From: Dyella sp. AtDHG13
GTDB taxonomy: Bacteria > Pseudomonadota > Gammaproteobacteria > Xanthomonadales > Rhodanobacteraceae
Assembly: GCF_003201105.1 (NCBI RefSeq)
Contig: NZ_QICJ01000014.1
Span: forward strand, 62,001-126,000
DNA length: 64,000 nucleotides
Direction of reading: 5' to 3'
The stretch's first letter is position 1; each line of letters opens with the position of its first letter. Of the stretch, positions 36,201-44,347 are shown in pieces. Under the pieces are notes generated by a model. It was not told the origin of the DNA, searched no databases, and saw only the letters and a program-made list of their open reading frames with translations. The position numbers were made by a program, and so were the translations under genes.

Positions 36201-37586
36201 AATGACGCTCTCGAGCTGCGCGTCGGATAGCAGGCCGCCCGTGACGAGGTTCACTGGAAGATGCGGCCTATAGGAGGGCTTCGGCGGTGCAACCGACGCC
36301 ATCGCGGCCGATTGCACGAGTTTGGTCGGATGCGCCTGCGAGCCGGGAATACGGATCGACTGCAATCCGTATTCTTCATAAAGCGCATCGGTGAGGCGGG
36401 CGCCCTCGGGCGGCGCCCATTCGAGGATCTCGTAGGAAAGCTCAACGCCTGCAGGCTCCGTAAGCGCGGCGGCCGGTTGCCGCGAGGCGGCGCGGGCGAG
36501 ATAGCCGCGAACGCTGCGAGGCGTGGCGACGCCGACGGCGGTCGGCGCGGCGAGTGATGTGGCGACCGGGCGGCGCGGGGGAACATGCTTGGTGATCCAG
36601 CCGAGCAGCGTGGCGACGTCCGGCGCGATGCCGGCGGACGCCGGAAACTGAGCCGGATCGGACGCGGGCATCTTGTCGATGACCATCAGCCGCGTGTCGA
36701 TTGTCGTGCCATGCTTCGCGTAGACTGCGCCGTCGACCGCCGCAGTGAAGACGACAGTGCCGCGCTCCTGCAGACGGACGAAGGCGTCGCGCCACGCCGG
36801 CGTTTCCGGGCCGAAGTTCGCGCCGGTGATCGCGACAAGCCGCCCGCCGTCGGCGAGACGTGCCAACGCCGAGGCCACATGGCGGTAGGCGGCATCTGCC
36901 ATCCGGCCACTGACATTCGCCATCGCCGAGAATGGCGGGTTCATCAGGACGACGGTCGGATCGATCGTGGAGCCAAGATGATCGTCGATCTGCGCAGCAT
37001 CGAACCGCGTCACGGGGACGGCCGGAAAGAGGGAGGAGAGCAACGCGGCGCGGGCCTCGGCCAACTCGTTGAGTGCGAGCGCGCCGCCGGCGATTTCCGC
37101 CAGAATGGCGAGAAGGCCGGTGCCTGCTGATGGTTCAAGCACGCGGTCGCCAGGTGTGATGGCGGCGGCACAGAGCGCGGCGAGGCCGAGCGGGATCGGC
37201 GTCGAGAATTGCTGGAGCGCCTGGCTCTCCTCTGACCGCCGCGTATGGGTGGGAAGAAGGCTCACGAGCTTCACGAACTGCGGCAGCGCTGCCGACGCAG
37301 AACCGGCTTTACGGAAAATCGGCTTGCCGTATTTGCGCAGAAACAGGACGGATGCTGCCTCGCAGGCGTCATAGGCCGTCTTCCAGTCCCAGGCGCCGGA
37401 CGCGTCGGAGCGGCCGAGGGCTTGCTCCATCGCCGCACGCAAAATGGCGGCGTCGACGCGCCGGCCTTGCTCAAGGTGGGGAAGAAGAAGCTGCGCGGCC
37501 TCGGCGAGGCGTGGCGCAGGAGCTACCGTGGGAGTGCACGGGATTGGCGCGGCCGTCGGCTCGGCCGCTGCGGAAGGATGCGACAT
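33252..37586 (-). CDS. Giant methyltransferase / strawberry-notch-like helicase fusion
   Basis: 1444 residues. Residues 130-300 form an N6-adenine-type methyltransferase: EPSAGTG at 151-157 and NPPFS at 216-220. Residues 490-760 carry a helicase/NTPase core: Walker A GDGTGAGKG at 505-513 and FDESHAMQNA (motif II as DESH) near 597. The second core (ILVFSEAGGTGRSYHAEL, GLGRTNRTNQAQPP) lies around 950-1020, followed by the strawberry-notch C-terminal region. It is a typical large ORF of these ICEs, suggested to protect or process incoming DNA, though the role is unproven. The stop overlaps the Toprim start. Confidence 0.9.
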   Translation of the reverse strand: MSHPSAAAEPTAAPIPCTPTVAPAPRLAEAAQLLLPHLEQGRRVDAAILRAAMEQALGRSDASGAWDWKTAYDACEAASVLFLRKYGKPIFRKAGSASAALPQFVKLVSLLPTHTRRSEESQALQQFSTPIPLGLAALCAAAITPGDRVLEPSAGTGLLAILAEIAGGALALNELAEARAALLSSLFPAVPVTRFDAAQIDDHLGSTIDPTVVLMNPPFSAMANVSGRMADAAYRHVASALARLADGGRLVAITGANFGPETPAWRDAFVRLQERGTVVFTAAVDGAVYAKHGTTIDTRLMVIDKMPASDPAQFPASAGIAPDVATLLGWITKHVPPRRPVATSLAAPTAVGVATPRSVRGYLARAASRQPAAALTEPAGVELSYEILEWAPPEGARLTDALYEEYGLQSIRIPGSQAHPTKLVQSAAMASVAPPKPSYRPHLPVNLVTGGLLSDAQLESVIYAGEAHGDFLAGAWTVNETFDLVTAARDDAETAVRFRRGWFLGDGTGAGKGRQVAGILLDNWLKGRRHALWISKSDKLIEDAQRDWSALGMERLLVTPLSRFRQGTPIRLAEGILFTTYATLRTDERGEKLSRVRQIVEWLGADFDGVIIFDESHAMQNAAGGKGERGDQAPSQQGRAGLRLQHALPNARVVYVSATGATTVHNLAYAQRLGLWGGEDFPFATRAEFVEAIEDGGVAAMEVLARDLRALGLYAARSLSYEGVEYELIEHELTPEQIRIYDTYAGAFSIIHNNLDAAMQAANITGDSGTLNAQAKSAARSAFESAKQRFFGHLLTSMKTPSLVRSIERDLEAGHASVVQIVSTGEALMERRLAEIPTEDWGDVQVDITPREYVLDYLAHSFPVQLYEPFTDSEGNLSSRPVFRDGQPVESREAVTRRDRLIEKLASLPPVPGALDQIVQRFGTDMVAEVTGRSRRVIRKGDRLMVENRAASANLAETAAFMDDAKRILVFSEAGGTGRSYHAELSARNHRLRVHYLLEPGWKADAAIQGLGRTNRTNQAQPPLFRPIATNVKAEKRFLSTIARRLDTLGAITRGQRQTGGQNLFRPEDNLESHYGRDALRQLYMLLARGKVEGCSLQTFEDSTGLKLMDANGIKDELPPITTFLNRLLALTIDLQNVLFTAFEQLLTARIEGAIASGSYDAGLETLRAESFVITDRSVIYSHPATGAETRLLTITDRRRNLPVTLAEAFDRLSDPRAVLLINERSGRAAVQVPAPSLMLDDGEIERRVRLIRPMEHHSLPLKTMAESHWMEANRERFAEAWHVELGEVPDFTDSTIHVVAGLLLPIWKRLPNESTRVYRLQTDTGERIIGRKVSAAWAANALAADTPTLTPDMAFGALMEGRTILDLAEGLQLRRVRVMGANRIELSGFDDTMRDRLKAYGLFHEIISWKLRMFVPTDASGVETLNRVLDRYPVERVGEREAA

Positions 37587-37700
37587 GGGAAGGGACCTCG
37601 GGAGAGCGGGACACGGGTGAGCCGGCCGGCGCTCTCTCTGGTCCGCACCGGCTCAAACCCGTTCCGGCCACACTCTCCCTCTCGTCATGCCGCCGGCCTT
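37587..37700 (-). promoter_or_regulatory. Leader-family-A element upstream of the strawberry-notch gene
   Basis: On the coding strand: GAGAGGGAGAGTGTGG, then GGAACGGGTTTGAGCCGG pairing with CCGGCTCACCCGTGTCC (17 bp with one bulge), with GACCAGAGAGAGCGCC in the loop. The same order of blocks occurs upstream of parB and ardC. The element begins inside the last codons of the DUF4326 gene. Confidence 0.55.
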
Positions 37701-37994
37701 GACGCCGCGCGACCAGGCGATCCGCGCTTCGCGTGTCGCGTTCGCGAGCCGCAGCAAGAGATCGCCGTGGCATGGTCGCGGCGCGCAGAAGCAGACGAGA
37801 TCGCAGCCGCGAAGCTCGTCGAGCGCGCGCAGGAGATGATGCTGGTCTGCGAGCCAGCGCTCGTACTTCGCGATAACGGCGGCGCGGTCGCCGTCGGGGC
37901 CAATTCGGAAAGGATTGCCCCATTTCGAGCCGCGCCCGACATAGACGGCGCTCGCCGGCACGCCTGCGTGATGCTTGTCGAGAACCCTGCACAT
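37653..37994 (-). CDS. DUF4326 protein
   Basis: 113 residues from ATG 37994. The family pattern is complete: VYVGRGSKWGNPFRIG, ALDELRGCDLVCFCAPRPCHGDLLLRL (in parts), with the three Cys and His that probably bind a metal. Its function is not established. Its stop lies inside the leader of the downstream helicase gene. Confidence 0.85.
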   Translation of the reverse strand: MCRVLDKHHAGVPASAVYVGRGSKWGNPFRIGPDGDRAAVIAKYERWLADQHHLLRALDELRGCDLVCFCAPRPCHGDLLLRLANATREARIAWSRGVKAGGMTRGRVWPERV

Positions 37995-38141
37995 TGTCGA
38001 CCGCCTCCTGATCTCCGTTGCGACGGGGCTGGCGACCGGGATGCGGTGAAGGCTTGGCGGTCACGCATCGCGCGCGATGCGGAAACGGCTTGCCCGTTGA
38101 CCGACGAGCCGCCGCGTCCAGACAGGTCACGACGCGGGGCG

Positions 38142-38384
38142 TCAGGAGGCTGATTCGTCCGATAGGTTCTCAGACGGCGGCACATAGGCGTCGTAGGGAT
38201 TGCCATCGGCCAGGTGGCCAAAGGGCGTGAACAGGAAATCCGCGCCATCGCGTCCGACGGCGCAGATGACGTAACGGGTCTCGCCGGTCGCTGCATCGGC
38301 ACATTCCATGAGGGCGAGGTTGCCGTCTGCCGCAGCGTGGAGCAGCGTCTGAAAGTTGGCGCGCGCGTGATCGGGAATGCTCAT
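38142..38384 (-). CDS. Small DUF6117-type protein
   Basis: 80 residues from ATG 38384, overlapping the upstream gene's stop by 4 nt. The sequence HARANFQTLLHAAADGNLALMEC and YVICAVGRDGADFLFTPFGHLA matches the small DUF6117 proteins of these elements. No motif hints at function. Confidence 0.75.
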   Translation of the reverse strand: MSIPDHARANFQTLLHAAADGNLALMECADAATGETRYVICAVGRDGADFLFTPFGHLADGNPYDAYVPPSENLSDESAS

Positions 38385-38806
38385 CGCGCACCGCGCTTTC
38401 CGCGGCCCGGCGACAAAGTCCGCGCGAGCCAGCCGCGCGTGTCGGTCCATGCGATCGTCTCGCGGGTGGCGAGATCGAGACAATGGGCCCCGCCGCTGAA
38501 GGCGTCGATGCAGGGCCGGGAGCATGTGTTGGCCCATTGAAAACCCCAGCGACCCTTGAGATCGAAGATCTCCGCACAACGAAGGACGAAGGTGATGACT
38601 GTTTGCGGATCGCCCGTGACATCATCACGGATCCACAGCGCGGCGCCGCCGTGTTCGGGCTGGATGGAGAGCAGAAAAGCATCCGAGGGCGGGTCTTCCC
38701 GGGCGTTCTCTTCCATCAGCGCATTATAGAGTTCGAGCGCGCGCGCCGCGTTGTCGGGCGTGTCGACATCGAGCACGCATGAGAAGTGCGTGAAGAAATC
38801 AGCCAT
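38381..38806 (-). CDS. Conserved hypothetical protein of the ICE backbone
   Basis: 141 residues from ATG 38806. Opening MADFFTHFSCVLDVDTPDNA, a middle block FLLSIQPEHGGAALWIRDDVTGDP and an end GRWGFQWANTCSRPCIDAFSGGAHCLDL. I recognise it as a recurrent partner of DUF6117 and ParB on such elements but know no function. Several cysteines cluster near residues 103-120. Confidence 0.7.
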   Translation of the reverse strand: MADFFTHFSCVLDVDTPDNAARALELYNALMEENAREDPPSDAFLLSIQPEHGGAALWIRDDVTGDPQTVITFVLRCAEIFDLKGRWGFQWANTCSRPCIDAFSGGAHCLDLATRETIAWTDTRGWLARTLSPGRGKRGAR

Positions 38807-38874
38807 GATGGCCTCCTGAAACGAAATCGCCCAGCGCGATGGCCGGGCGGAGGGAATTCGATGGAGAGAAGTAA

Positions 38875-38898
38875 GCGGGGCGACTCATGCCGCCCCGC
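38875..38898. terminator. Hairpin between parB and the downstream hypothetical gene
   Basis: GCGGGGCG (38875-38882), 8-nt loop, CGCCCCGC (38891-38898), 10 bp after the parB stop. There is no T tract on the minus strand, so termination is only possible, not certain. Confidence 0.4.
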
Positions 38899-38907
38899 TC
38901 CTGGGCA

Positions 38908-41040
38908 TTACTCGGCGGCGATCACGACTGGCGCGTCGGTCTCGTCTTCGCCGGCGTTGTCTTCACCGTCGGCGAGAAAGGCGGGCAGTGCTTCCTCTTC
39001 GCCGCCGTTGGCGTCGGCATCGCCGATGTCGGCAGTCGTCGCTTCGGAAGACCGGAGCGGCTCGGGCAGCCAGCCGGTGCCGTTGAGCAGCCGTTCGGCC
39101 TCCTTCGCCATGTCCGCCTTCTTCAGATGGTCGATGAGCTGCGCCGACTGCTCGCCGTTCGCCTCGCGCACCGCTTCAAGGATACGAGGCTTGGTGACGC
39201 GGCCGAGATAATTCTCGACCGTTGGACGCCAACCGGCGTCGACCATGTCGAGCCCGACGGCCCGTGCGAGGCGGTCAGCCTGGGCGAGACGATGTTGGAC
39301 GCCGTGAACGGAGAGACCGGGACCGCCATAGCGATCGCCTTTCTCGTAGAGCGCGTTGACGCCGAAGGAAACGCAGTGCGCGAGCAGTGCGGCCCGGCTG
39401 GCGTCGTCCAGTGCGGCGAGCCAATCCCAGAGCGCGGCTTCATCCTTCGGCATGTCGGCCTTCCAGGCATCGTGCCGTTCGGTGACCGCCTTGGCGGATG
39501 GGCTCTCCTTGAGGTCGGCAGACTGGATCGAGAAGAACACGTGCCGCACCGACGCTTCGAGACAGTTGCCTGTCGCTGTGTGCTGGAAGGCGTCGAGGCA
39601 GAGTTTGTGCAGGAGCGCCGTCATCGCGACATGCGGATTGTTCGCCACGGCATCCCGCAGCGCCAGCGTGCGGTACGCGGTCAGTTCGCTAAGCAGCCGA
39701 TCCGGCAACGGCTTAACGACGTCGTCCTCATCGTCTTCCGGCTCGGCCTGGCCGATGGTGATGACGACACGCTGAACCGGCGACGTGTCGTTGTCGATTC
39801 CAACCTGCTCGAGATCGTCGCGGTCTTCCTGACCGGGCTCGACGACTGGAGCTTCATCCTCGGGGCGAACATAGCCACGATCGACCTGGATCTGGCCGTC
39901 GTGAGCGATGCTGACAAACACCCCAGCCCGGGAGATGTCGGCCGGATCGAAGATGTGCGGTCGCGACTCGAACGCCTCAAGCGCGGTTTCGATCTCGCTG
40001 AGGCGCTGGTCGACCTCGTCGGGCAGTTCGTCGGCATCTTCGTATTGCGCCTGAAGCTGATCGAACTCGGTGCGCAGCGCTTCACGCGTGGCACGTTCGT
40101 CGTCGGTGAGATCGGCCGGTATGCCGTCGAGCTCGCGCAGGCCGTGGTCGTGACCGTAGGGAAAGTCAACTGCGACCTCGATCCATTTCCAGCCCTCGGC
40201 GGCGATACGTTCCGCGTCGGTCCTCAGTTTTTCGGCGACAAGGGTTTCGAGAAGCCCGATATTTTCAAGCCAGCCACCGTCGTCCTGCTGGAAGAGATCG
40301 CGCATGACGACACCGCCCGCGTTTTCGTAGGCGTCGATGCCGACGAACAGCACGCGGCGATCCGATGCGCGGACGGTTTTCTCCGTCAGCATGCGCCGGA
40401 TCTGATAAGGCTCCTGGCTGTAGGACCGCTGGAGCGCGTCCCAGACCTGGAGCTGGCGCGCATGGTCCGTTGTCACGGTGAACGCCATGAGCTGCTCGAG
40501 CGACATGCCGTCCTCGGCATAGATGTCGAGAAGCTTCTCCGACACCGCGGCGATGCGCAGGCGCTGCTTGACGACATTGACGCCGACGAAATAGGCGGCC
40601 GCGATGTCTTCGTCGCATAGGCCCTTGTCGCGCAGGGTCTGGAAGGCGCGGAATTGATCGAGCGGGTGTAGCGGCACGCGCTGGACGTTCTCAGCCAGCG
40701 AGTCGTCCTCGGCGAGGATCTTGGTGGAGGGATCGCGGACCACGCAGGGCACGGGCGCGGTCTTGGTAAGGCGCTTCTGCTTGACGAGGAGCTGCAACGC
40801 CTGGAAGCGCCGCCCACCGGCAGGCACTTCGAACATACCTGTCTCGACGCCCTCCGCATCAAGAACCGGGCGGACATTGAGGCTCTGGAGCAGGCAGCCG
40901 CGACGGGCGATATCCGCCGCGAGATCCTCGATCGAGACGCCGGCCTTCACGCGCCGGACATTCGACTGGGAGAGGATGAGCTTGTTGAGGGGGATGTCGC
41001 GCGAGGACGACAGGGTGATCTTCTGAACGGCACTGGCCAT
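38908..41040 (-). CDS. parB: Large ParB/RepB/Spo0J-family nuclease-like protein
   Basis: 710 residues, far longer than a chromosomal ParB. Residues 10-140 form the ParB/Srx domain: LSQSNVRRVKAGVSIEDLAADIARRGCLLQSLNVRP (in parts), FEVPAGGRRFQALQLL and LAENVQRVPLHPLDQFRAF. An HTH follows (IAAAYFVGVNVVKQRLRIA). The C-terminal 450 residues are acidic and of unknown fold. ParA is encoded 17 kb away, so this is probably not its partition partner but one of the ParB-like proteins found on ICEs. Confidence 0.85.
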   Translation of the reverse strand: MASAVQKITLSSSRDIPLNKLILSQSNVRRVKAGVSIEDLAADIARRGCLLQSLNVRPVLDAEGVETGMFEVPAGGRRFQALQLLVKQKRLTKTAPVPCVVRDPSTKILAEDDSLAENVQRVPLHPLDQFRAFQTLRDKGLCDEDIAAAYFVGVNVVKQRLRIAAVSEKLLDIYAEDGMSLEQLMAFTVTTDHARQLQVWDALQRSYSQEPYQIRRMLTEKTVRASDRRVLFVGIDAYENAGGVVMRDLFQQDDGGWLENIGLLETLVAEKLRTDAERIAAEGWKWIEVAVDFPYGHDHGLRELDGIPADLTDDERATREALRTEFDQLQAQYEDADELPDEVDQRLSEIETALEAFESRPHIFDPADISRAGVFVSIAHDGQIQVDRGYVRPEDEAPVVEPGQEDRDDLEQVGIDNDTSPVQRVVITIGQAEPEDDEDDVVKPLPDRLLSELTAYRTLALRDAVANNPHVAMTALLHKLCLDAFQHTATGNCLEASVRHVFFSIQSADLKESPSAKAVTERHDAWKADMPKDEAALWDWLAALDDASRAALLAHCVSFGVNALYEKGDRYGGPGLSVHGVQHRLAQADRLARAVGLDMVDAGWRPTVENYLGRVTKPRILEAVREANGEQSAQLIDHLKKADMAKEAERLLNGTGWLPEPLRSSEATTADIGDADANGGEEEALPAFLADGEDNAGEDETDAPVVIAAE

Positions 41041-41130
41041 CGGGACTTACTCCGCGACGGGCGCCGAAAGACTCTCTCTCGGCTTTCAACCCGCCGCGAA
41101 GACCGGCGCAGCCCTCTTCCTCTTATGGGT
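41041..41130 (-). promoter_or_regulatory. Leader-family-A element upstream of parB
   Basis: Aligns without a gap to the ardC leader at the same distance from the start codon. Shared on the plus strand: TCCGCGACGGGCGCCG, CTCTC, TTCAACCCG or CTCAACCCG, and CTCTTCCTCT. On the RNA strand CGCGGCGGG can pair with CCCGTCGCG (one G-U), enclosing a GAGAGAGAG loop. Confidence 0.6.
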
Positions 41131-41204
41131 TTTCGCCCCGGACATTGCCGCAGCCTTCCCGGCCAGACCCAAGTCTCACCGCCGATGACCGTCGTCGGGA
41201 ACAG

Positions 41205-42275
41205 TCATTTTGCCTCGACGTGCGTATGCCGATGATGCAGGTCGGGGTAGTGGGCGTGACCGTGCCGCAAGGGCGCGTGCCGATGCCAATGCGAATGCGG
41301 TTCTGTTACCAGACCGTCATGCTCATGTTGGTGGTGCTCGTCGTGCACGTGCACATGCTCGTGCGCTAGGGCATCGTGTAGATGCTCATGCTCATGCCGC
41401 TCCGCGAGATGAAGCCAGAGCCCCACCATCATCAGCATTCCGGCGGCGATCAATTGGATCGTCAAAGGTTCGCCTAGCAGCACCACGGCGATAATCGCCC
41501 CAATGAAAGGCGCTAGCGAGAAGTAGGCGCCGGTGCGTGCGGCTCCGAGGTTGCGAAGCGCAAGCATGAAAAGAACGAGGCTTACACCGACGCCGAGGAA
41601 GCCGACGGCGGCCGCGGCCGCGATCGTGGTCGGCGTCGGCAGATGCGCGCCAAGCACCATCGCCAAGGCGACGTTCGCACTGCCGGCCGCGATACCCTTG
41701 ATGGCCGCCGTGATCACCGGATCGGCCGAAGACAGTTTGCGCGTCAGATTATTGTCGATGCCCCACGCTAGGCACGCGGCGGCGATAAAGGCACCGCCCG
41801 CGTCGATGCGTATACCTGTTCCATTCCACGCGAGGATCGCCGCTCCCGCAAGGATGGCGAAGGCGCCCAGCATTAGCCGCCGATCCGCGTTTTCCCGGAA
41901 CACGACCCACGCGATCGCCATGGTCGCGAGCCCTTCCAAGTTCAGTAGTAGGGACCCGGAGGCGGCGGACGTACGCGCCAACCCCAACATCAAGAGGAGC
42001 GGTCCGGCTACCCCGCCGCATAGGACGACGGCCGCGAGCCAGGGGAGGTCATGGCGCCGTAGGGGCGTCTCCGGAACCGGTGCGCCGAAGGCTGCTCTGC
42101 TGGCGATGATGGCCACCAGACCGATGCCGGCCCCGAGATAGAGCAATCCGGCGAGGAGCTGTGGCGGCATCGAGCCGAGCAAGAGCTTCGCGAATGGCGC
42201 CGAGGCACCGAAGAGCACTGCCGATATGAGCGCCAGTGGCACGCCTGGCCAGAGGGGAGAGCGCGACTGTGTCAT
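41205..42275 (-). CDS. EamA/DMT-family transporter with long histidine-rich tail
   Basis: 356 residues. Ten membrane helices in two EamA repeats (ALISAVLFGASAPFAKLLLG, and the second repeat from about residue 155, AGGAFIAAACLAWGIDNNL). After residue 290 comes a cytoplasmic or periplasmic tail with about 25 His, HEHEHLHDALAHEHVHVHDE and further His-pairs. The tail suggests binding of Ni, Co or Zn and a metal-efflux or metal-sensing role unlike usual DMT exporters. It is the first of four transporters in a row on this strand. Confidence 0.82.
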   Translation of the reverse strand: MTQSRSPLWPGVPLALISAVLFGASAPFAKLLLGSMPPQLLAGLLYLGAGIGLVAIIASRAAFGAPVPETPLRRHDLPWLAAVVLCGGVAGPLLLMLGLARTSAASGSLLLNLEGLATMAIAWVVFRENADRRLMLGAFAILAGAAILAWNGTGIRIDAGGAFIAAACLAWGIDNNLTRKLSSADPVITAAIKGIAAGSANVALAMVLGAHLPTPTTIAAAAAVGFLGVGVSLVLFMLALRNLGAARTGAYFSLAPFIGAIIAVVLLGEPLTIQLIAAGMLMMVGLWLHLAERHEHEHLHDALAHEHVHVHDEHHQHEHDGLVTEPHSHWHRHAPLRHGHAHYPDLHHRHTHVEAK

Positions 42276-42367
42276 GGCGCAAGCTTAGCAGAATAGAGGT
42301 GTGTCCACCGCCCTCTTCGCTGCATCCACGGCGGGACTGTCTTGTCTGAGCACGTGACGGGGATGAC

Positions 42368-44260
42368 TTACAACTCGATCTGCCGCGCGATTTCCACGAC
42401 GCGGTCGGGCGGCAAGCTGAAGCGATCAACCACCTTTACGGCATTGCGATAGAGAAACGCGAACACTGGAAGACGCCAATGCGCAAACAGCGAGCTTCCG
42501 GCCCTTGCAACGATAAGATCGCGTGTCGCGAAATAAATGGCGTGATCGAGATCGATCGACGGATCGAGACCCTTAACCCGCTTCAGAGCGGCGGTGAGGT
42601 CTGGTATTTCGACGAAGCCAAAGCGCATCGTCACGCGCCAGATACCGTCGGCAATCTTTTCGACGCCACAGCGCTCCTCATCATCGATGCGCGGCGATTC
42701 CTCGAACAGAATCGTCAAGGCGATCACCGACTGATGGAGGGCGCCCATGTGTTTGACGTGGTCGATCAGCAGCGGCGGGATTTTCTGATAGGTCCGGGTC
42801 AGGAAGATCGCCGTGCCGGGGACACGGGCCACCTTGCCGGCGGCCAAGTCAGCGACAAATTTCTCGGGTGCTTCCGACGCATGCGCCAGGCTCTCGCGAA
42901 CCGCATCGATCCCCGACCGCCAGGTCAACATCAGGAAGAAGACGAGCGCGCCGAAGGTCAGGGGCAGCCAGCCGCCTTCGGCGATCTTCAGCAGATTGGC
43001 GCCAAAGAATCCGACATCGACGATCAGGAAGAGTCCGGCGATTAGGATCGAAACCGCGAGCGGCCAACGCCATGTTTTCCGCATAGCCGTGAAGAGCAGG
43101 CAGGTGGTCAGCAGCATCGTTGTCGACACCGCCGTGCCGTAGGCGCCGGCAAGCCTGTCGGAACTGCCGAAGGCGATGGTGATCCCGATGGTCGCCACCA
43201 TCATCATCCAGTTTACGACGGGCACGTAGATCTGGCCGTAAACCTTGTCGGACGTCTGGCGAATATGAAAGCCGGGCAGCCAGCCAAGTTGCATCGCCTG
43301 CCGTGTCATCGAGAACGAACCCGTGATGATCGACTGGCTGGCGATGATGGTGGCAATCGTCGCCAGGAACACAAGCGGATAGACCCCCCATGTGGGGCAA
43401 AGCTGAAAGAACGGATTGCCTTCGATCGTACCCTTCTGGATGAGCAAGGCGGTCTGTCCGGCGTAGCTGAGCAGCAGCGACGGCAGCACGATCGCGTACC
43501 AGGACAGGCGTATGGGGCCGGGCCCGAAGTGTCCCATGTCGGCGTAAAGCGCCTCGCCCCCGGTGATGCAGAGGAAGACGCCGCCGAGCACCAGCATCCC
43601 GTTTCCTCCGCTATGGGCCAGGAAGCCGATTGCGTGACGCGGATCAAGGGCGGTGAGGACGCTGGGATTGCGAACGATCCCGGTGAGCCCGAGGACCGCG
43701 ATAACGAGAAACCAGAGCAGCATGATCGGGCCGAAGGCGGCGCCAATTCTAGCCGTGCCGAACCGCTGGGCTGCGAAGAAGACAATCAGGATGGCGACGG
43801 CCGCCGGCATGACGAAGGGCTTGAGCGAACTCGTCACGACATTGACGCCTTCGAGCGCGCTGAGCACCGAGATGGCCGGCGTGATGACGCCGTCGCCATA
43901 GAGCAAGGCCGCGCCGAGCAGGCCCATGACGGCCAGGATTTTGGCGGTCCCTTTGAATCTGTTGGCGCCGACCAGCGACATCAGGGCAAGGATTCCGCCT
44001 TCCCCATGGTTGTCGGCGCGCATGACGAACAGACAATACTTGATCGAAATGGTGATGATCAGGGTCCAGACGAGCAGCGACAGGATGCCTAGCGCGCTGG
44101 CGGTCGTGAAATGTCCGCCGGTTGCCTGGACGACGGTCTGGAGAGTGTAGAGCGGGCTGGTGCCGAGATCGCCATAGACGATGCCTAGCGCGCCGAGCGC
44201 CGCCCAATGCTGGCGTTCGCGGGTGCATGTGGATGCGTCCTGGGCGACAGTGGGGGTCAT
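42368..44260 (-). CDS. kup: Kup-type potassium transporter
   Basis: 630 residues with the KUP signature near the N-terminus (ALGALGIVYGDLGTSPLYTL, then NHGEGGILALMSLV) and twelve predicted membrane helices to about residue 440. The C-terminal 180 residues are cytoplasmic (AIFLTRTYQKIPPLLIDHVKHM, and EIPDLTAALKRV). It imports K+ with protons. It lies in the transporter island; housekeeping kup genes are chromosomal, so this would be an extra copy. Confidence 0.92.
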   Translation of the reverse strand: MTPTVAQDASTCTRERQHWAALGALGIVYGDLGTSPLYTLQTVVQATGGHFTTASALGILSLLVWTLIITISIKYCLFVMRADNHGEGGILALMSLVGANRFKGTAKILAVMGLLGAALLYGDGVITPAISVLSALEGVNVVTSSLKPFVMPAAVAILIVFFAAQRFGTARIGAAFGPIMLLWFLVIAVLGLTGIVRNPSVLTALDPRHAIGFLAHSGGNGMLVLGGVFLCITGGEALYADMGHFGPGPIRLSWYAIVLPSLLLSYAGQTALLIQKGTIEGNPFFQLCPTWGVYPLVFLATIATIIASQSIITGSFSMTRQAMQLGWLPGFHIRQTSDKVYGQIYVPVVNWMMMVATIGITIAFGSSDRLAGAYGTAVSTTMLLTTCLLFTAMRKTWRWPLAVSILIAGLFLIVDVGFFGANLLKIAEGGWLPLTFGALVFFLMLTWRSGIDAVRESLAHASEAPEKFVADLAAGKVARVPGTAIFLTRTYQKIPPLLIDHVKHMGALHQSVIALTILFEESPRIDDEERCGVEKIADGIWRVTMRFGFVEIPDLTAALKRVKGLDPSIDLDHAIYFATRDLIVARAGSSLFAHWRLPVFAFLYRNAVKVVDRFSLPPDRVVEIARQIEL

Positions 44261-44347
44261 GAGTCATTCATGTAGGGCGGTGGCCCGCAGCATGGAGGAA
44301 GACGAGGATGGTCGTCTCGTTAGACTGGAATCCGTGGGTGTCGGACA

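Noticed and set aside
38887-40620. 577-codon open frame on the plus strand opposite parB
   Set aside because: The minus strand encodes a clear ParB-type protein. The opposite frame has no family motif and is a by-product of high GC codon use.
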